DNA of 64,000 nucleotides, taken from the NCBI RefSeq assembly GCF_005047355.1, contig NZ_SUMC01000036.1, positions 1 through 64,000 on the forward strand, in the 5' to 3' direction. This DNA is from Actinacidiphila oryziradicis. Lineage in GTDB: Bacteria > Actinomycetota > Actinomycetes > Streptomycetales > Streptomycetaceae. The number at the start of each line of letters is the position of its first letter. Position 1 is the first letter of the stretch. Below, piece after piece: positions 1-7,811 of this stretch. The notes under the pieces are model-generated. The model made no database searches and was not told the origin of the DNA. It saw only the letters and a program-made list of their open reading frames with translations. The translations under genes and the position numbers were made by a program.

Positions 1-181
1 GGCTGATCTCGGGGTGGCGTCCGGTAATGGCAAGGGGCAGATCTTCGTCAAGGGCGAGGTGATCAAGACCGTCCCGGAGTCGAAGATCGTCGAGACCCTG
101 ATCGAAGAGGCGATGAAGATCGCCGAGGAGATGGAGGCCGACGGCATCGCCTCGGGCGAGCCCCAAGTCAGCGTGGGCTGA
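1..181 (+). CDS. ispG: 4-hydroxy-3-methylbut-2-enyl diphosphate synthase IspG (GcpE), C-terminal end only
   Basis: The reading frame is open from the window edge to the TGA at 179-181. The last 59 residues carry the conserved IspG tail: LGVASGNGKGQIF, then GEVIKTVPESKIVETL and an acidic helix. IspG is the iron-sulfur enzyme that makes HMBPP in the MEP isoprenoid pathway. The iron-sulfur ligands lie upstream of the window and cannot be checked. A MEP-pathway synthase starts 34 bases downstream, so the two are probably co-transcribed. Next to an HpnO-like aminotransferase, this is most likely the extra ispG copy of a hopanoid cluster rather than the housekeeping gene; that is inference from context. 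Confidence 0.88.
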   Translation, partial: ADLGVASGNGKGQIFVKGEVIKTVPESKIVETLIEEAMKIAEEMEADGIASGEPQVSVG

Positions 182-215
182 AACCAGCAATCTGCGCAGG
201 GAACGAGGTCCCAAC

Positions 216-2114
216 GTGTCGATGCTCGAGAACGTCCGAGGTCCGCGTGATCTGAAGGCGCTGCCCGAAGGGCAGCTCGACAACCTGGCGGCCGAGATCC
301 GCCACTTCCTGGTCCAGGCGGTCGCCCGAACCGGCGGCCATCTGGGACCCAATCTCGGCGTGGTCGAACTGACCATCGCTCTGCACCGTGTCTTCGACTC
401 ACCGGTCGACCGCATCCTGTGGGACACCGGCCACCAGAGTTACGTCCACAAGATCCTGACCGGCCGCCAGGACTTCTCCAAGCTCCGCGGCAAGGGCGGC
501 CTCTCCGGCTACCCCTCCCGGGCCGAGTCCGACCACGACGTCATCGAGAACTCCCACGCCTCCACGGTCCTCGGCTGGGCCGACGGCCTCGCCAAGGCCA
601 ACCAGGTCCTGGGCCGCGCCGACCAGGTCGTCGCCGTCATCGGCGACGGTGCCCTCACCGGCGGCATGGCCTGGGAGGCCCTCAACAACATCGCCGCCGC
701 CAAGGACCGCCCCGTCATCATCGTCGTCAACGACAACGAACGCTCCTACGCCCCCACCATCGGCGGCCTCGCCAACCACCTCGCCACCCTCCGCACCACC
801 GACGGCTACGAGCACTTCCTCGCCTGGGGCAAACAGCTGCTCCAGCACACCCCCGTCATAGGCAAGCCGCTCTACGAATCCCTGCACGGCGCGAAGAAGG
901 GCTTCAAGGACGCCTTCGCGCCCCAGGGCATGTTCGAGGACCTCGGGCTGAAATACGTCGGCCCGATCGACGGCCATGACATCCCGGCTGTCGAATCCGC
1001 CCTCCGCCGGGCCAAACGGTTCCACGGCCCGGTGCTGGTGCACTGCCTCACCCAGAAGGGCCGCGGCTACGCCTTCGCCGAGCAGGACGAGGCCGACCGT
1101 TTCCACGCGGTCGCCGCCATGGACCCGCTCACCTGCGCGCCTCTCACCCCGTCCAGCGGCCCGAAGTGGACCGCCGTCTTCGGCGACGAGATGCTCCGCA
1201 TCGGCGCTGAGCGCCCCGATGTCGTGGCGATCACCGCCGCGATGCTCCAACCGGTCGGTCTGCAGAAATTCGCTGACGCCTTCCCCGGCCGGATCTACGA
1301 CGTGGGCATCGCGGAACAGCACGCCGCCGTCTCGGCCGCCGGACTGGCCACCGGCGGGCTGCACCCGGTCGTCGCTGTCTACGCGACGTTCCTGAACCGT
1401 GCCTTCGACCAGGTGGTCATGGATGTCGCCCTGCACAAATGCGGCGTCACATTCGTCCTCGACCGGGCGGGCGTCACCGGTGACGACGGCGCCTCCCACA
1501 ACGGCATGTGGGACATGTCCATCCTCCAGGTCGTCCCCGGCCTGCGGATCGCCGCCCCGCGCGACGCCGACCAGCTCCGCGCCCAGCTCCGGGAAGCGCT
1601 TGACGTCGACGACGCCCCGACCGTCATCCGTTTCCCGAAGGAGACCCTCGGCGAACCCCTCCCCGCCATAGACCGCATCGGCGGCCTGGACGTCCTCCAC
1701 CGCGGCGACCGGCCCGAGGTGCTCCTTGTCTCCGTCGGCGCCCTCGCCGCCACCTGCCTCGCCGCCGCGGCCCTTCTGCGAGAACGCGGCATCGGCGCCA
1801 CCGTCGTCGACCCACGCTGGGTCAAGCCCGTCGACCCCGCGCTCGCGCCGCTCGCCGCCCAGCACCGCATCGTCGCCGTCGTCGAGGACAACAGCCGCAC
1901 CGGCGGCGTCGGTTCTGCCGTCGCCCAGGCCCTCCGGGACGCGGAGGTCGACATACCCGTACGCGACTTCGGCATCCCCCAGCAGTTCCTCGCCCACGCC
2001 AAACGCGGCGAGGTGCTGGCCGACATCGGCCTCACCCCCGCCGAGATCGCCGGGCGCATCAGCGCCACCCTCACCCGCCTCCGCCCCGACGACGAGGCGC
2101 TGCCGCCGACGTGA
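216..2114 (+). CDS. dxs: 1-deoxy-D-xylulose-5-phosphate synthase
   Basis: 632 residues, the usual Dxs length. The enzyme condenses pyruvate and glyceraldehyde 3-phosphate with thiamine diphosphate, the first step of the MEP pathway. Visible features are the ThDP/Mg site GDGALTGG (residues 143-150) followed by AWEALNN, the DTGHQSYVHKI stretch near residue 70, and the transketolase pyrimidine-domain motif YDVGIAEQHA. The start is GTG at 216 with a purine-rich GGGAACGAGG just upstream; an in-frame ATG at 222 is an alternative. It follows ispG by 34 bases and precedes the aminotransferase, an order I recall from Streptomyces hopanoid loci. The inferred role is extra isoprenoid supply for squalene and hopene. 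The acidic PDDEALPPT tail is not conserved core. Confidence 0.96.
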   Translation: MSMLENVRGPRDLKALPEGQLDNLAAEIRHFLVQAVARTGGHLGPNLGVVELTIALHRVFDSPVDRILWDTGHQSYVHKILTGRQDFSKLRGKGGLSGYPSRAESDHDVIENSHASTVLGWADGLAKANQVLGRADQVVAVIGDGALTGGMAWEALNNIAAAKDRPVIIVVNDNERSYAPTIGGLANHLATLRTTDGYEHFLAWGKQLLQHTPVIGKPLYESLHGAKKGFKDAFAPQGMFEDLGLKYVGPIDGHDIPAVESALRRAKRFHGPVLVHCLTQKGRGYAFAEQDEADRFHAVAAMDPLTCAPLTPSSGPKWTAVFGDEMLRIGAERPDVVAITAAMLQPVGLQKFADAFPGRIYDVGIAEQHAAVSAAGLATGGLHPVVAVYATFLNRAFDQVVMDVALHKCGVTFVLDRAGVTGDDGASHNGMWDMSILQVVPGLRIAAPRDADQLRAQLREALDVDDAPTVIRFPKETLGEPLPAIDRIGGLDVLHRGDRPEVLLVSVGALAATCLAAAALLRERGIGATVVDPRWVKPVDPALAPLAAQHRIVAVVEDNSRTGGVGSAVAQALRDAEVDIPVRDFGIPQQFLAHAKRGEVLADIGLTPAEIAGRISATLTRLRPDDEALPPT

Positions 2115-2254
2115 CGCCTCCACCCCGGACTCCGAAAGGGTTCCCGACCGCCGGCCCGCGCCGCGTCGGCCTCGAATCGGCCGTGGCCAAGCGCCCGAGG
2201 ACAATTGAAGAAGCAGCTGCAGAAGCTCTGGAGAAGCTAAGGAGCCCGCAAACC

Positions 2255-3652
2255 ATGGAACCGGCGGAGCCGAAACCCTTTGACCTGGCGACGCTGCTCG
2301 CCCAGCGCGGCGGCGAGCGCTATGACCTGCACACCAACTACCTCAATCACCAGTTGCCGCGCATGCTGCACACCATCGGCTTCGACAAGGTCTACGAGCG
2401 AGCCGAAGGGGCGTACTTCTGGGACGAGGACGGCCAGGACTACCTCGACATGCTCGCCGGATTCGGCGTGATGGGCCTCGGGCGCCACCACCCGGTCGTC
2501 CGCAAGGCGCTCCATGACGTACTGGACGCGGGCCTGGCCGACCTCACCCGGTTCGACTGCCAGCCGCTGCCCGGGCTGCTCGCCGAGAAGCTGCTCACCT
2601 ACGCGCCGCATCTGGACCGGGTATTCTTCGGCAACAGCGGTACGGAGGCGGTCGAGACCGCCCTCAAATTCGCCCGCTACGCCACCGGCAAGCCGCGCGT
2701 ACTGTATTGCACGCATGCCTTCCACGGCCTGACCACCGGCTCCCTCTCGGTCAACGGGGAGGACGGATTCCGCGACGGCTTCGCTCCGCTGCTCCCGGAC
2801 ACCGCCGTGGAGCTGGGCGACCTGGCGGCGCTGGAGAAGGAGCTGAAGCGCGGTGATGTCGCGGCGCTCATCGTCGAGCCGATCCAGGGCAAGGGGGTGC
2901 ATGCCGCGCCGCCGGGGTATCTGCGCGCCGCGCAGGAGCTGCTGCACCGGTACAAGGCGCTGCTCATCGCCGACGAGGTGCAGACCGGCCTCGGCCGGAC
3001 GGGCGAATTCTTCGCCTACAGCCACGATGAAGGCGTCGAGCCCGACCTGGTGTGCGTGGCGAAGATGCTCTCCGGTGGCTATGTGCCGGTGGGGGCCACC
3101 CTCGGCAAGGAGTGGATCTTCAAGAAGGTCTATTCGTCCATGGACCGGGTGCTGGTGCACTCGGCGAGCTTCGGAGCGAACGCGCAGGCGATGGCGGCCG
3201 GGCTGGCGACGCTCGCCGTCATGGAGGACGAGCAGGTGGTGGCGAACGCCCGGCGCACCGGGGATCTGCTGCGTACCCGGCTCGCGGCGCTGGTGGACCG
3301 GTACGAGCTGCTCTACGAGGTACGGGGCCGGGGCCTGATGATCGGGATCGAGTTCGGGCGGCCCAAGTCGCTGGGGCTGCGCAGCCGGTGGACGATGTTG
3401 CAGGCGGCCAGGAAGGGGCTGTTCGCGCAGATGGTGGTGGTGCCGTTGTTGCAGCGGCACCGGATCCTGACACAGGTCTCGGGCGACCATCTCGAGGTCA
3501 TCAAGCTGATCCCGCCGCTGATCATCGGCGAGCGGGAGGTGGATCGTTTTGTCGACGCGTTCACGTCCGTGATGGATGAGGCGCATTCCGGTGGCGGGCT
3601 GATGTGGGATTTCGGCCGCACCCTGGTGAAGCAGGCGGTGGCGAACCGCTGA
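2255..3652 (+). CDS. hpnO: Class III PLP aminotransferase, HpnO-like (hopanoid side-chain amination)
   Basis: 465 residues from the ATG at 2255. This start was chosen for the strong TAAGGAG at 2238-2244 and because the in-frame stretch upstream, back to a GTG overlapping the dxs stop at 2111, has relaxed codon use. Fold-type I aminotransferase signatures are clear: FGNSGTEAVETALKFAR, the DEVQTGLGRTG motif and the PLP lysine K270 in VCVAKMLSGGY. The family covers ornithine/acetylornithine-type aminotransferases. Directly after ispG-dxs, the best assignment is HpnO, proposed to aminate ribosylhopane/formylhopane to aminobacteriohopanetriol. Substrate cannot be proven from sequence. It ends just before a long palindrome that may both terminate this operon and regulate the next gene. 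Confidence 0.82.
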   Translation: MEPAEPKPFDLATLLAQRGGERYDLHTNYLNHQLPRMLHTIGFDKVYERAEGAYFWDEDGQDYLDMLAGFGVMGLGRHHPVVRKALHDVLDAGLADLTRFDCQPLPGLLAEKLLTYAPHLDRVFFGNSGTEAVETALKFARYATGKPRVLYCTHAFHGLTTGSLSVNGEDGFRDGFAPLLPDTAVELGDLAALEKELKRGDVAALIVEPIQGKGVHAAPPGYLRAAQELLHRYKALLIADEVQTGLGRTGEFFAYSHDEGVEPDLVCVAKMLSGGYVPVGATLGKEWIFKKVYSSMDRVLVHSASFGANAQAMAAGLATLAVMEDEQVVANARRTGDLLRTRLAALVDRYELLYEVRGRGLMIGIEFGRPKSLGLRSRWTMLQAARKGLFAQMVVVPLLQRHRILTQVSGDHLEVIKLIPPLIIGEREVDRFVDAFTSVMDEAHSGGGLMWDFGRTLVKQAVANR

Positions 3653-3660
3653 GGGGTTTT

Positions 3661-3691
3661 GCCTGACAGGCAAATCTTTTGCCTGTCAGGC
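3661..3691. promoter_or_regulatory. Double palindrome: operator and/or terminator hairpin
   Basis: A perfect 14-base inverted repeat (3661-3674 with 3678-3691, 3-base centre). Each arm contains its own 11-base palindrome, GCCTGACAGGC and GCCTGTCAGGC, so the site can be read as two operator boxes about 20 bases apart. It begins 8 bases after the aminotransferase stop and covers the -35 of the regulator promoter. No T-run follows the hairpin. Autoregulation by the XRE-cupin protein is inference. Confidence 0.7.
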
Positions 3692-3707
3692 CGGACGTGG
3701 CTATACC
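3679..3707 (+). promoter_or_regulatory. Sigma-70-type promoter, probably leaderless, for the XRE-cupin gene
   Basis: TTGCCT (3679-3684), a 17-base spacer and TATACC (3702-3707). The ATG at 3714 lies 6 bases after the -10 box, so the transcript should begin at or next to the start codon. The -35 is inside the second palindrome, which fits repression by occlusion. Confidence 0.6.
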
Positions 3708-3713
3708 GGAGAC

Positions 3714-4292
3714 ATGACCTCTCCACCGGCGGAGCCGGATCTCGCCCCGCAACTGCGAGGACTGCGCCGTCGCAGTGGCCTGACGCTCGAGGCGGCGGCG
3801 GCGCGGGTCGGTATGTCACCCGCGCATCTCTCCCGGCTGGAAACCGGACGGCGCCAGCCGTCGCTGCCCATGCTGCTCGCCCTGGCCAGGCTCTACGGTA
3901 CGACAGTGTCCGATCTGCTGGGGGAGACCGTTCCCGCTCAGCAGCCGATCGTGCGCGCCGACCGCATGGAGCCGGCCCGCGCGGGCGGCTGGACGTACTG
4001 GCAGGCCGGAGGTCCCGGCCGGGCGATGCAGGCGCTGCGGCTGCGGGTGCCGTCCGGCCCGCAGGACGGCCTGGTCCGGGTCCATCCGGGTGAGGAGTGG
4101 CTGCATGTGCTGGACGGCGAGCTGCGGCTCACACTCGGCGAGGCCGTCCATGTGCTGGGGCCGGGGGACAGCGCGCACTTCGACTCGCTGACACCGCACC
4201 GTATCGCCGCTGCCTCGTCCGGCGCCGTGGAGCTGCTGTTCGTCCACACCCTGTTGCAGAGCGCGCCCGCCGAGCTGTGCCTCGGCGGCTGA
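3714..4292 (+). CDS. XRE-family regulator with C-terminal cupin domain
   Basis: 192 residues. Residues about 12-66 form a Cro/CI-type helix-turn-helix (LRRRSGLTLEAAAARVGMSP, then HLSRLETGRRQPSL). The C-terminal half is a small cupin beta-barrel (VRVHPGEEWLHVLDG, then LGPGDSAHFDSLTPHRI). The cupin probably binds a small ligand or metal that controls DNA binding, as in other XRE-cupin proteins. No Shine-Dalgarno precedes the ATG, in line with the leaderless promoter. It lies after the hopanoid genes and 12 bases before a small membrane protein. I recall the same order (aminotransferase, DNA-binding protein, small hydrophobic protein) in S. coelicolor. The palindromes at 3661-3691 are the likely operator. 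Ligand unknown. Confidence 0.88.
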   Translation: MTSPPAEPDLAPQLRGLRRRSGLTLEAAAARVGMSPAHLSRLETGRRQPSLPMLLALARLYGTTVSDLLGETVPAQQPIVRADRMEPARAGGWTYWQAGGPGRAMQALRLRVPSGPQDGLVRVHPGEEWLHVLDGELRLTLGEAVHVLGPGDSAHFDSLTPHRIAAASSGAVELLFVHTLLQSAPAELCLGG

Positions 4293-4304
4293 AGGAGCAC
4301 CCTG

Positions 4305-4496
4305 ATGTCCGTACCCCCCTCCGTGGGAAATCCCCCTGCCGGAAATCCCCCGGTAGAAAATCCTTCCGTACGCCATTCCGACGAGGGGACCAAGGCACCG
4401 CTCGGGCTGACCGTCCGGGTCGGGATCTATCTGGTCGCCGTCCATGCCATCGTGGGCTTCTTCATCTGGATCTTCTACCTGGCGGGGGCCAAGTAG
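4305..4496 (+). CDS. Small single-span membrane protein (DUF6126-like)
   Basis: 63 residues, ATG at 4305 with GAAGGAG upstream. The N-terminal half is low-complexity, rich in P, N, G and V, with repeated NPP units. The C-terminal half is one hydrophobic helix (VGIYLVAVHAIVGFFIWIF) ending in YLAGAK. It is probably co-transcribed with the XRE-cupin gene 12 bases upstream. Similar tiny proteins paired with such regulators are common in Streptomyces, and I believe they are DUF6126, but the function is unknown. A role in membrane or lipid homeostasis is only suggested by the hopanoid context. Confidence 0.75.
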   Translation: MSVPPSVGNPPAGNPPVENPSVRHSDEGTKAPLGLTVRVGIYLVAVHAIVGFFIWIFYLAGAK

Positions 4497-4510
4497 CCGG
4501 TGCCGGCTAC
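4493..4510. terminator. Short bidirectional hairpin between convergent genes
   Basis: GTAGCCGG (4493-4500), two-base centre, CCGGCTAC (4503-4510). The hairpin contains the stop codons of both convergent genes (4305-4496 plus and 4507-5322 minus). No T-tract. Confidence 0.5.
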
Positions 4511-5322
4511 TCCAGCAGGAGGGCGCCCAGCCGCTCGCGGCGCTCCGGGATGCAACCGAGCCCCTCGGTGAGGTAGCGGTCGACGGACCCCCAGCGCTCC
4601 TCCATGGTGTCGAAGGCGGCCGCCAGGTACTCCGCGCGGGCCTCGAAGAGCGGGCTGAGCAGCTGGCTGACCTCCGGGTGGGCGGCCGGCTCGACGGCGG
4701 CGACGCGCTGGACGCTGTAGCGGCGGTGGGTGGCGTTGCTCTTGAGGTAGTCGCGCTCGATGGCCTCGCGCCCGACGCCGAGGGCGAGCAGGATGATGGC
4801 GATCGAGGTGCCGGCCCGGTCCTTGCCCGCCGCGCAGTGCAGCAGCGCCGGCACGGCCTCCTCCTCGGCGAGCAGCTCCAGCATCCGGCTGTGCTCGGCG
4901 TTGCGGTCGAGGATGAGCTGCCGGTACGCCTTGATCATGCGGCCCGCGCCCCTGCCGTCGCCGAGGGCGGTGCGCAGGGCGGCGAGGTCGCCGCGCCGCA
5001 CGGTGACCCAGAAGTCGGCGCCGGCGGCGGGATCGCTCAGCGGCATGTTGACGTTGCGCACGCCGGGCAGGGCGATGTCCGGGCCCTCCAGCTTGATGTC
5101 GGAGGTGTTGCGGAAGTCGAAGATGGTGCCGAGGCCGAGGGCGGTGAGGATTTCCGCGTCCTTCTCGGTGGCGTGTGCCAGATGTCCGCTGCGGAAGAGC
5201 CGTCCGTGCCGTACCCGGCGCCCGTCGGCCGTCGGGAGGCCGCCGACATCGCGGAAGTTGCGTACGCCGGTGAGCTCGGGTTCGGGTTCGGTCGAGGCGG
5301 TCTGCGGCAGCTGCTGGGTCAC
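4507..5322 (-). CDS. Tyrosine-protein phosphatase (Y_phosphatase3 / MptpB-like)
   Basis: 271 residues, GTG start at 5322. The catalytic P-loop HCAAGKDRAG gives C163 as nucleophile and the following R as phosphate ligand (HCX5R). The N-terminus has the family hallmark GVRNFRDVGGLPTADG followed by RHGRLFRSGHL, and a FDFRNTSDI segment supplies the usual substrate-loop acid. MptpB-type enzymes dephosphorylate Tyr/Ser/Thr or phosphoinositides; the target here is unknown. There is no signal peptide, so it should be cytoplasmic. It is convergent with the small membrane protein and has no operon partner. A decayed IS200-type element begins about 100 bases upstream of its start. Confidence 0.92.
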   Translation of the reverse strand: MTQQLPQTASTEPEPELTGVRNFRDVGGLPTADGRRVRHGRLFRSGHLAHATEKDAEILTALGLGTIFDFRNTSDIKLEGPDIALPGVRNVNMPLSDPAAGADFWVTVRRGDLAALRTALGDGRGAGRMIKAYRQLILDRNAEHSRMLELLAEEEAVPALLHCAAGKDRAGTSIAIILLALGVGREAIERDYLKSNATHRRYSVQRVAAVEPAAHPEVSQLLSPLFEARAEYLAAAFDTMEERWGSVDRYLTEGLGCIPERRERLGALLLE

Positions 5323-5430
5323 ACGCGCTCCCTGGGGTCGCGGCCCGCGGTGTGGTCACCGCGGGTCAAAGCCAAAGCCGACGATACGACAGCCGTCCAT
5401 TGTGCGTACCAAGAGGTATGTGTCCAGCTT

Positions 5431-5640
5431 CTACCGGGCCGCTGCGACGGCCCGATGGTGGTGGTCTCTCACCTCCACTCGGTCACACAGAACTTCGTGG
5501 CGCACTATCTCGTCGTTGAACACGCCACGCCGGTATGTGGTCACAAAGACCAAGTGAACGTGCATCGCCGAAACCACATGCCTGCCACGCCGAAACCCGT
5601 CATTTGTCTCCCTCGGACCAGCCCCAGTACGGTCACTCAC
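5431..5640 (-). pseudogene. tnpA: IS200-type Y1 transposase TnpA, N-terminal fragment
   Basis: 69 residues remain of a protein normally near 130-150. VVSAMHVHLVFVTTYRRGVF is the conserved N-terminal strand of IS200 TnpA; the family HUH histidine pair and the catalytic tyrosine helix lie further on and are missing or scrambled (the frame ends VRDHHHRAVAAAR). Non-functional. Confidence 0.75.
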
Positions 5641-6080
5641 ATGCAGTTACGGTACGACTATCGGGTGTACCCGGACGCCCTCCAGCGCCAGCGCACCGCG
5701 CTGGCGAGCGCGTTCGGATGCGCCCGCGTGGTGTGGAACGACTGCCTGCGCGCCCGCACGGAAGCACACGCGGCGGGCTGCCGTACGTGACCTCGGCCGA
5801 ACTGTCCAAGGTGCACATCACCCAGGCCAAACGCACCATCGAGCGCGGATGGCTCGCCGAGGTATCCGCTGTCGTACACCAGCAGTCCCTGCGCGACCTG
5901 GACACCGCCTACAAGAACTTCTCCCTCAAGGGCCACCGCAAAGGCCGAAAGACCGCGCCGCCCGGTACAAATCGAAGAAAGACACCCGGCAGTCCGTCCG
6001 CCTCAACACGAACGCCTTCTCCCTGAAGGAGAACGGCACGGTGTACGTGGCCAAGATCGGCAACCTCAAGGTCACGTGGT
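5641..6080 (+). pseudogene. tnpB: TnpB (OrfB) remnant, two frameshifts, truncated
   Basis: Starts MQLRYDYRVYPDALQRQ and continues FGCARVVWNDCL, the standard TnpB N-terminus. After about residue 46 the homology moves to another frame (LPYVTSAELSKV, then LDTAYKNF), and near 5960 to a third (KKDTRQSVRLNTNAFSL, then GNLKVTW). Homology stops near 6080. The RuvC-like catalytic residues and zinc finger of this RNA-guided nuclease family are absent. No sign of a functional omega-RNA region was seen. Confidence 0.75.
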
Positions 6081-6335
6081 CCCGGCCCTCTACCGGCTGC
6101 GTCCGCCCGGCGGCCCGGACGGCTTCAGGGCGCTCCAGCACATGCGCGGCGACGAGACTGTCGTCCTCGCCTACCTGCACGCCCAGCGCTTCGGCGAGCT
6201 GATTGGAGCAGAAACCCAAAACTCCGGCGGCCTATTCCGACATTTTCCAAACCGTTGCCAGTGGCATTAATCACGCCCCGTCAACCTCTGGTTACGGTGG
6301 CGTAAGTTACTTCGCGGGGAGAAGTATGTGCTCTC

Positions 6336-7157
6336 GTGGCAGACGATTCGAAGACAAACAACATTGGCGTGATCGGGTCGTACACGGCAATCGGCGACAG
6401 CTTCACCGAAGGCGTCGGTGACCCCGGCCCCGACGGGTCCCTCATCGGCTGGGCCGACCGGCTCGCGGTGCTGCTCTCCGACCGCGGGTCCGGCAGCGAT
6501 CTCCTGGGCGGCTCCGCTCCCGGGGACTTCCGGTACGCGAACCTTGCCGTACGAGGCCGGCTCCTCGACCAGGTCGTCGCGGAGCAGGTGCCGCGCGCCA
6601 AGGAGCTCGGCCCGGACCTGGTGACCTTCTGCGCGGGCGGCAACGACATCCTGCGGCCCGGCAGCGACCCGGACGATGTCGCCAACCGCTTCGAGGCCGC
6701 GGTCGCCGACCTCACCTCCTCGGTCGGCACAGTTCTCGTATGCACCGGCGTCGACACCCGCGGGGTGCCCGTGCTGCGTCATCTGCGCGGCAAGATCGCT
6801 ACCTATACGGCGCACGTACGCTCCATCGCCGACCGGTACGACTGCCCGGTGCTCGACCTCTGGTCGCTCCGCCCGATACAGGACCGGCGGGCATGGGACG
6901 GGGACCGGCTGCACCTGTCCCCGGAGGGGCACACCCGGGTCGCGCTGCGCGCCGGGCAGGTGCTTGGCCTGGAGGTGCCGGCCGACCCGGACCAGCCGTG
7001 GCCGCCGGAGCCGGCGCGGGCCCCCGCCGAGGTGCGCCGGGACAACATCCAATGGGCCCGGGAGTACCTGGTGCCCTGGATCGGGCGGCGGCTGCGCGGC
7101 GAGTCCTCCGGTGACAACGTCGAGCCCAAGCGCCCGGACCTGCTGCCTCTGCCGTAG
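6336..7157 (+). CDS. SGNH/GDSL-family hydrolase
   Basis: 273 residues, GTG start at 6336 with GGGGAGAAG upstream. The nucleophile block is GDSFTEG (S22), the GGND oxyanion block appears as CAGGNDILRPG, and the catalytic pair is in DRLHLSPEGH (D190, H193). No signal peptide is visible, so a cytoplasmic esterase or lipase-like activity is expected; substrate unknown. The Arg/Pro-rich C-terminal 70 residues, with WAREYLVPWIGRRL, are typical of Streptomyces members. It is monocistronic, downstream of the IS remnant and convergent with the ATPase gene. Confidence 0.9.
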   Translation: MADDSKTNNIGVIGSYTAIGDSFTEGVGDPGPDGSLIGWADRLAVLLSDRGSGSDLLGGSAPGDFRYANLAVRGRLLDQVVAEQVPRAKELGPDLVTFCAGGNDILRPGSDPDDVANRFEAAVADLTSSVGTVLVCTGVDTRGVPVLRHLRGKIATYTAHVRSIADRYDCPVLDLWSLRPIQDRRAWDGDRLHLSPEGHTRVALRAGQVLGLEVPADPDQPWPPEPARAPAEVRRDNIQWAREYLVPWIGRRLRGESSGDNVEPKRPDLLPLP

Positions 7158-7214
7158 GCAGGACGCCCGGGCCGACGGCCTCTTGGGGCCGCGTTCAACG
7201 GCAGACAGAAACGT

Positions 7215-7673
7215 TCACGGGAGGATGCGGACCGGGGACAATTCGGCCCATACGACGCGACCCGGGCCACGGTCGTTGGGCCGGGAGCCCCATTCCTTTG
7301 ACAGCGCGCCCACCAACAGCAGCCCGCGCCCGGACTCCTCGTCGGCCTCCGCCTCCCGCGACCGGGGCTCCGTCTGCGTACAACCCTGGTCGGCCACTTC
7401 CAGCCGGAGCAGCGTGCCGGTCAGCCGCAGGGTGCAGATGACCCGTTCGCTGTCGGTGTGCCGCACGGCGTTGGTGAAGAGCTCGGAGATCACCATCTCG
7501 GCGTCGTCCCGGGTTTCTTCGTGGACTCCCCAGTCGCGCAGCCGCGTCCGTACCCGCTGCCGCGCCTCGGCGACCGAAGCGCCCAGCGCGGGCAAGTGAA
7601 ACGTGTACTGGCAGCGACGGGCGTCGATGTCGCCACGGCGCTCTAACCGGAGAGCGTCTTGGGGGGAAGCCAC
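7215..7673 (-). CDS. HATPase_c anti-sigma-type ATP-binding protein
   Basis: 152 residues from GTG at 7673. GHKL-fold signatures: N-box MVISELFTNAVRH, then LEVADQG (the DxG motif) and GRGLLLVGALS. This is the single-domain anti-sigma (RsbW/SpoIIAB-like) ATPase common in Streptomyces, and it may act as a serine kinase or sigma antagonist. An upstream in-frame TTG at 7709 would put the promoter inside the coding region, so the leaderless GTG is preferred. It is divergent from an XRE-DUF5753 gene and a DUF397 gene. This trio recurs in Streptomyces (whiJ-like systems, from memory) and is probably a single regulatory module. Confidence 0.87.
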   Translation of the reverse strand: MASPQDALRLERRGDIDARRCQYTFHLPALGASVAEARQRVRTRLRDWGVHEETRDDAEMVISELFTNAVRHTDSERVICTLRLTGTLLRLEVADQGCTQTEPRSREAEADEESGRGLLLVGALSKEWGSRPNDRGPGRVVWAELSPVRILP

Positions 7674-7679
7674 TTCGCT

Positions 7680-7709
7680 ACTATGCGGGCCGCACCGAAC
7701 GGTTGGCAA
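7680..7709 (-). promoter_or_regulatory. Promoter giving a leaderless mRNA for the HATPase gene
   Basis: On the minus strand TTGCCA (7709-7704), an 18-base spacer and CATAGT (7685-7680); the GTG at 7673 is 6 bases further. This geometry fixes the start choice of the HATPase gene. Confidence 0.5.
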
Positions 7710-7717
7710 GATGCGAT

Positions 7718-7730
7718 CTGTAAATTACAG
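7718..7730. promoter_or_regulatory. Palindrome in the divergent intergenic region (candidate XRE operator)
   Basis: CTGTAAATTACAG, a perfect 13-base palindrome, AT-rich against a GC-rich background. It lies just upstream of the -35 of the HATPase promoter and about 80 bases upstream of the XRE gene, well placed to control both directions. Confidence 0.55.
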
Positions 7731-7811
7731 AATCATCGCAACAGGCTGTTCGCTGCGCTGACGACATGACAGACTGCTCCCCCGCGAGGGAAGTTGGGGA
7801 GGGAGTGGGTC

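Larger units (their letters stand above)
5431..6215. mobile_element. Decayed IS200/IS605-family insertion sequence
   Basis: Divergent tnpA (minus) and tnpB (plus) remnants abut at about 5640/5641, the layout of many IS605-group elements. Both are truncated and tnpB is frameshifted twice, so the element is dead. Its left and right ends cannot be fixed by eye: these elements lack terminal inverted repeats and I could not identify the subterminal hairpins confidently. Confidence 0.7.

Noticed and set aside
399..2204. Long minus-strand open frame opposite dxs
   Set aside because: It is a GC-rich shadow of dxs; the plus-strand frame has all Dxs motifs and correct third-position bias.
2111..2254. 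Upstream GTG start for the aminotransferase overlapping the dxs stop
   Set aside because: Codon use is relaxed (many GCA, GCT, GAA) and a strong TAAGGAG precedes the ATG at 2255.
6080..6335. Possible omega-RNA or right end of the IS200/IS605 element
   Set aside because: No conserved hairpin or target-adjacent motif could be identified by eye and the TnpB C-terminus is lost.
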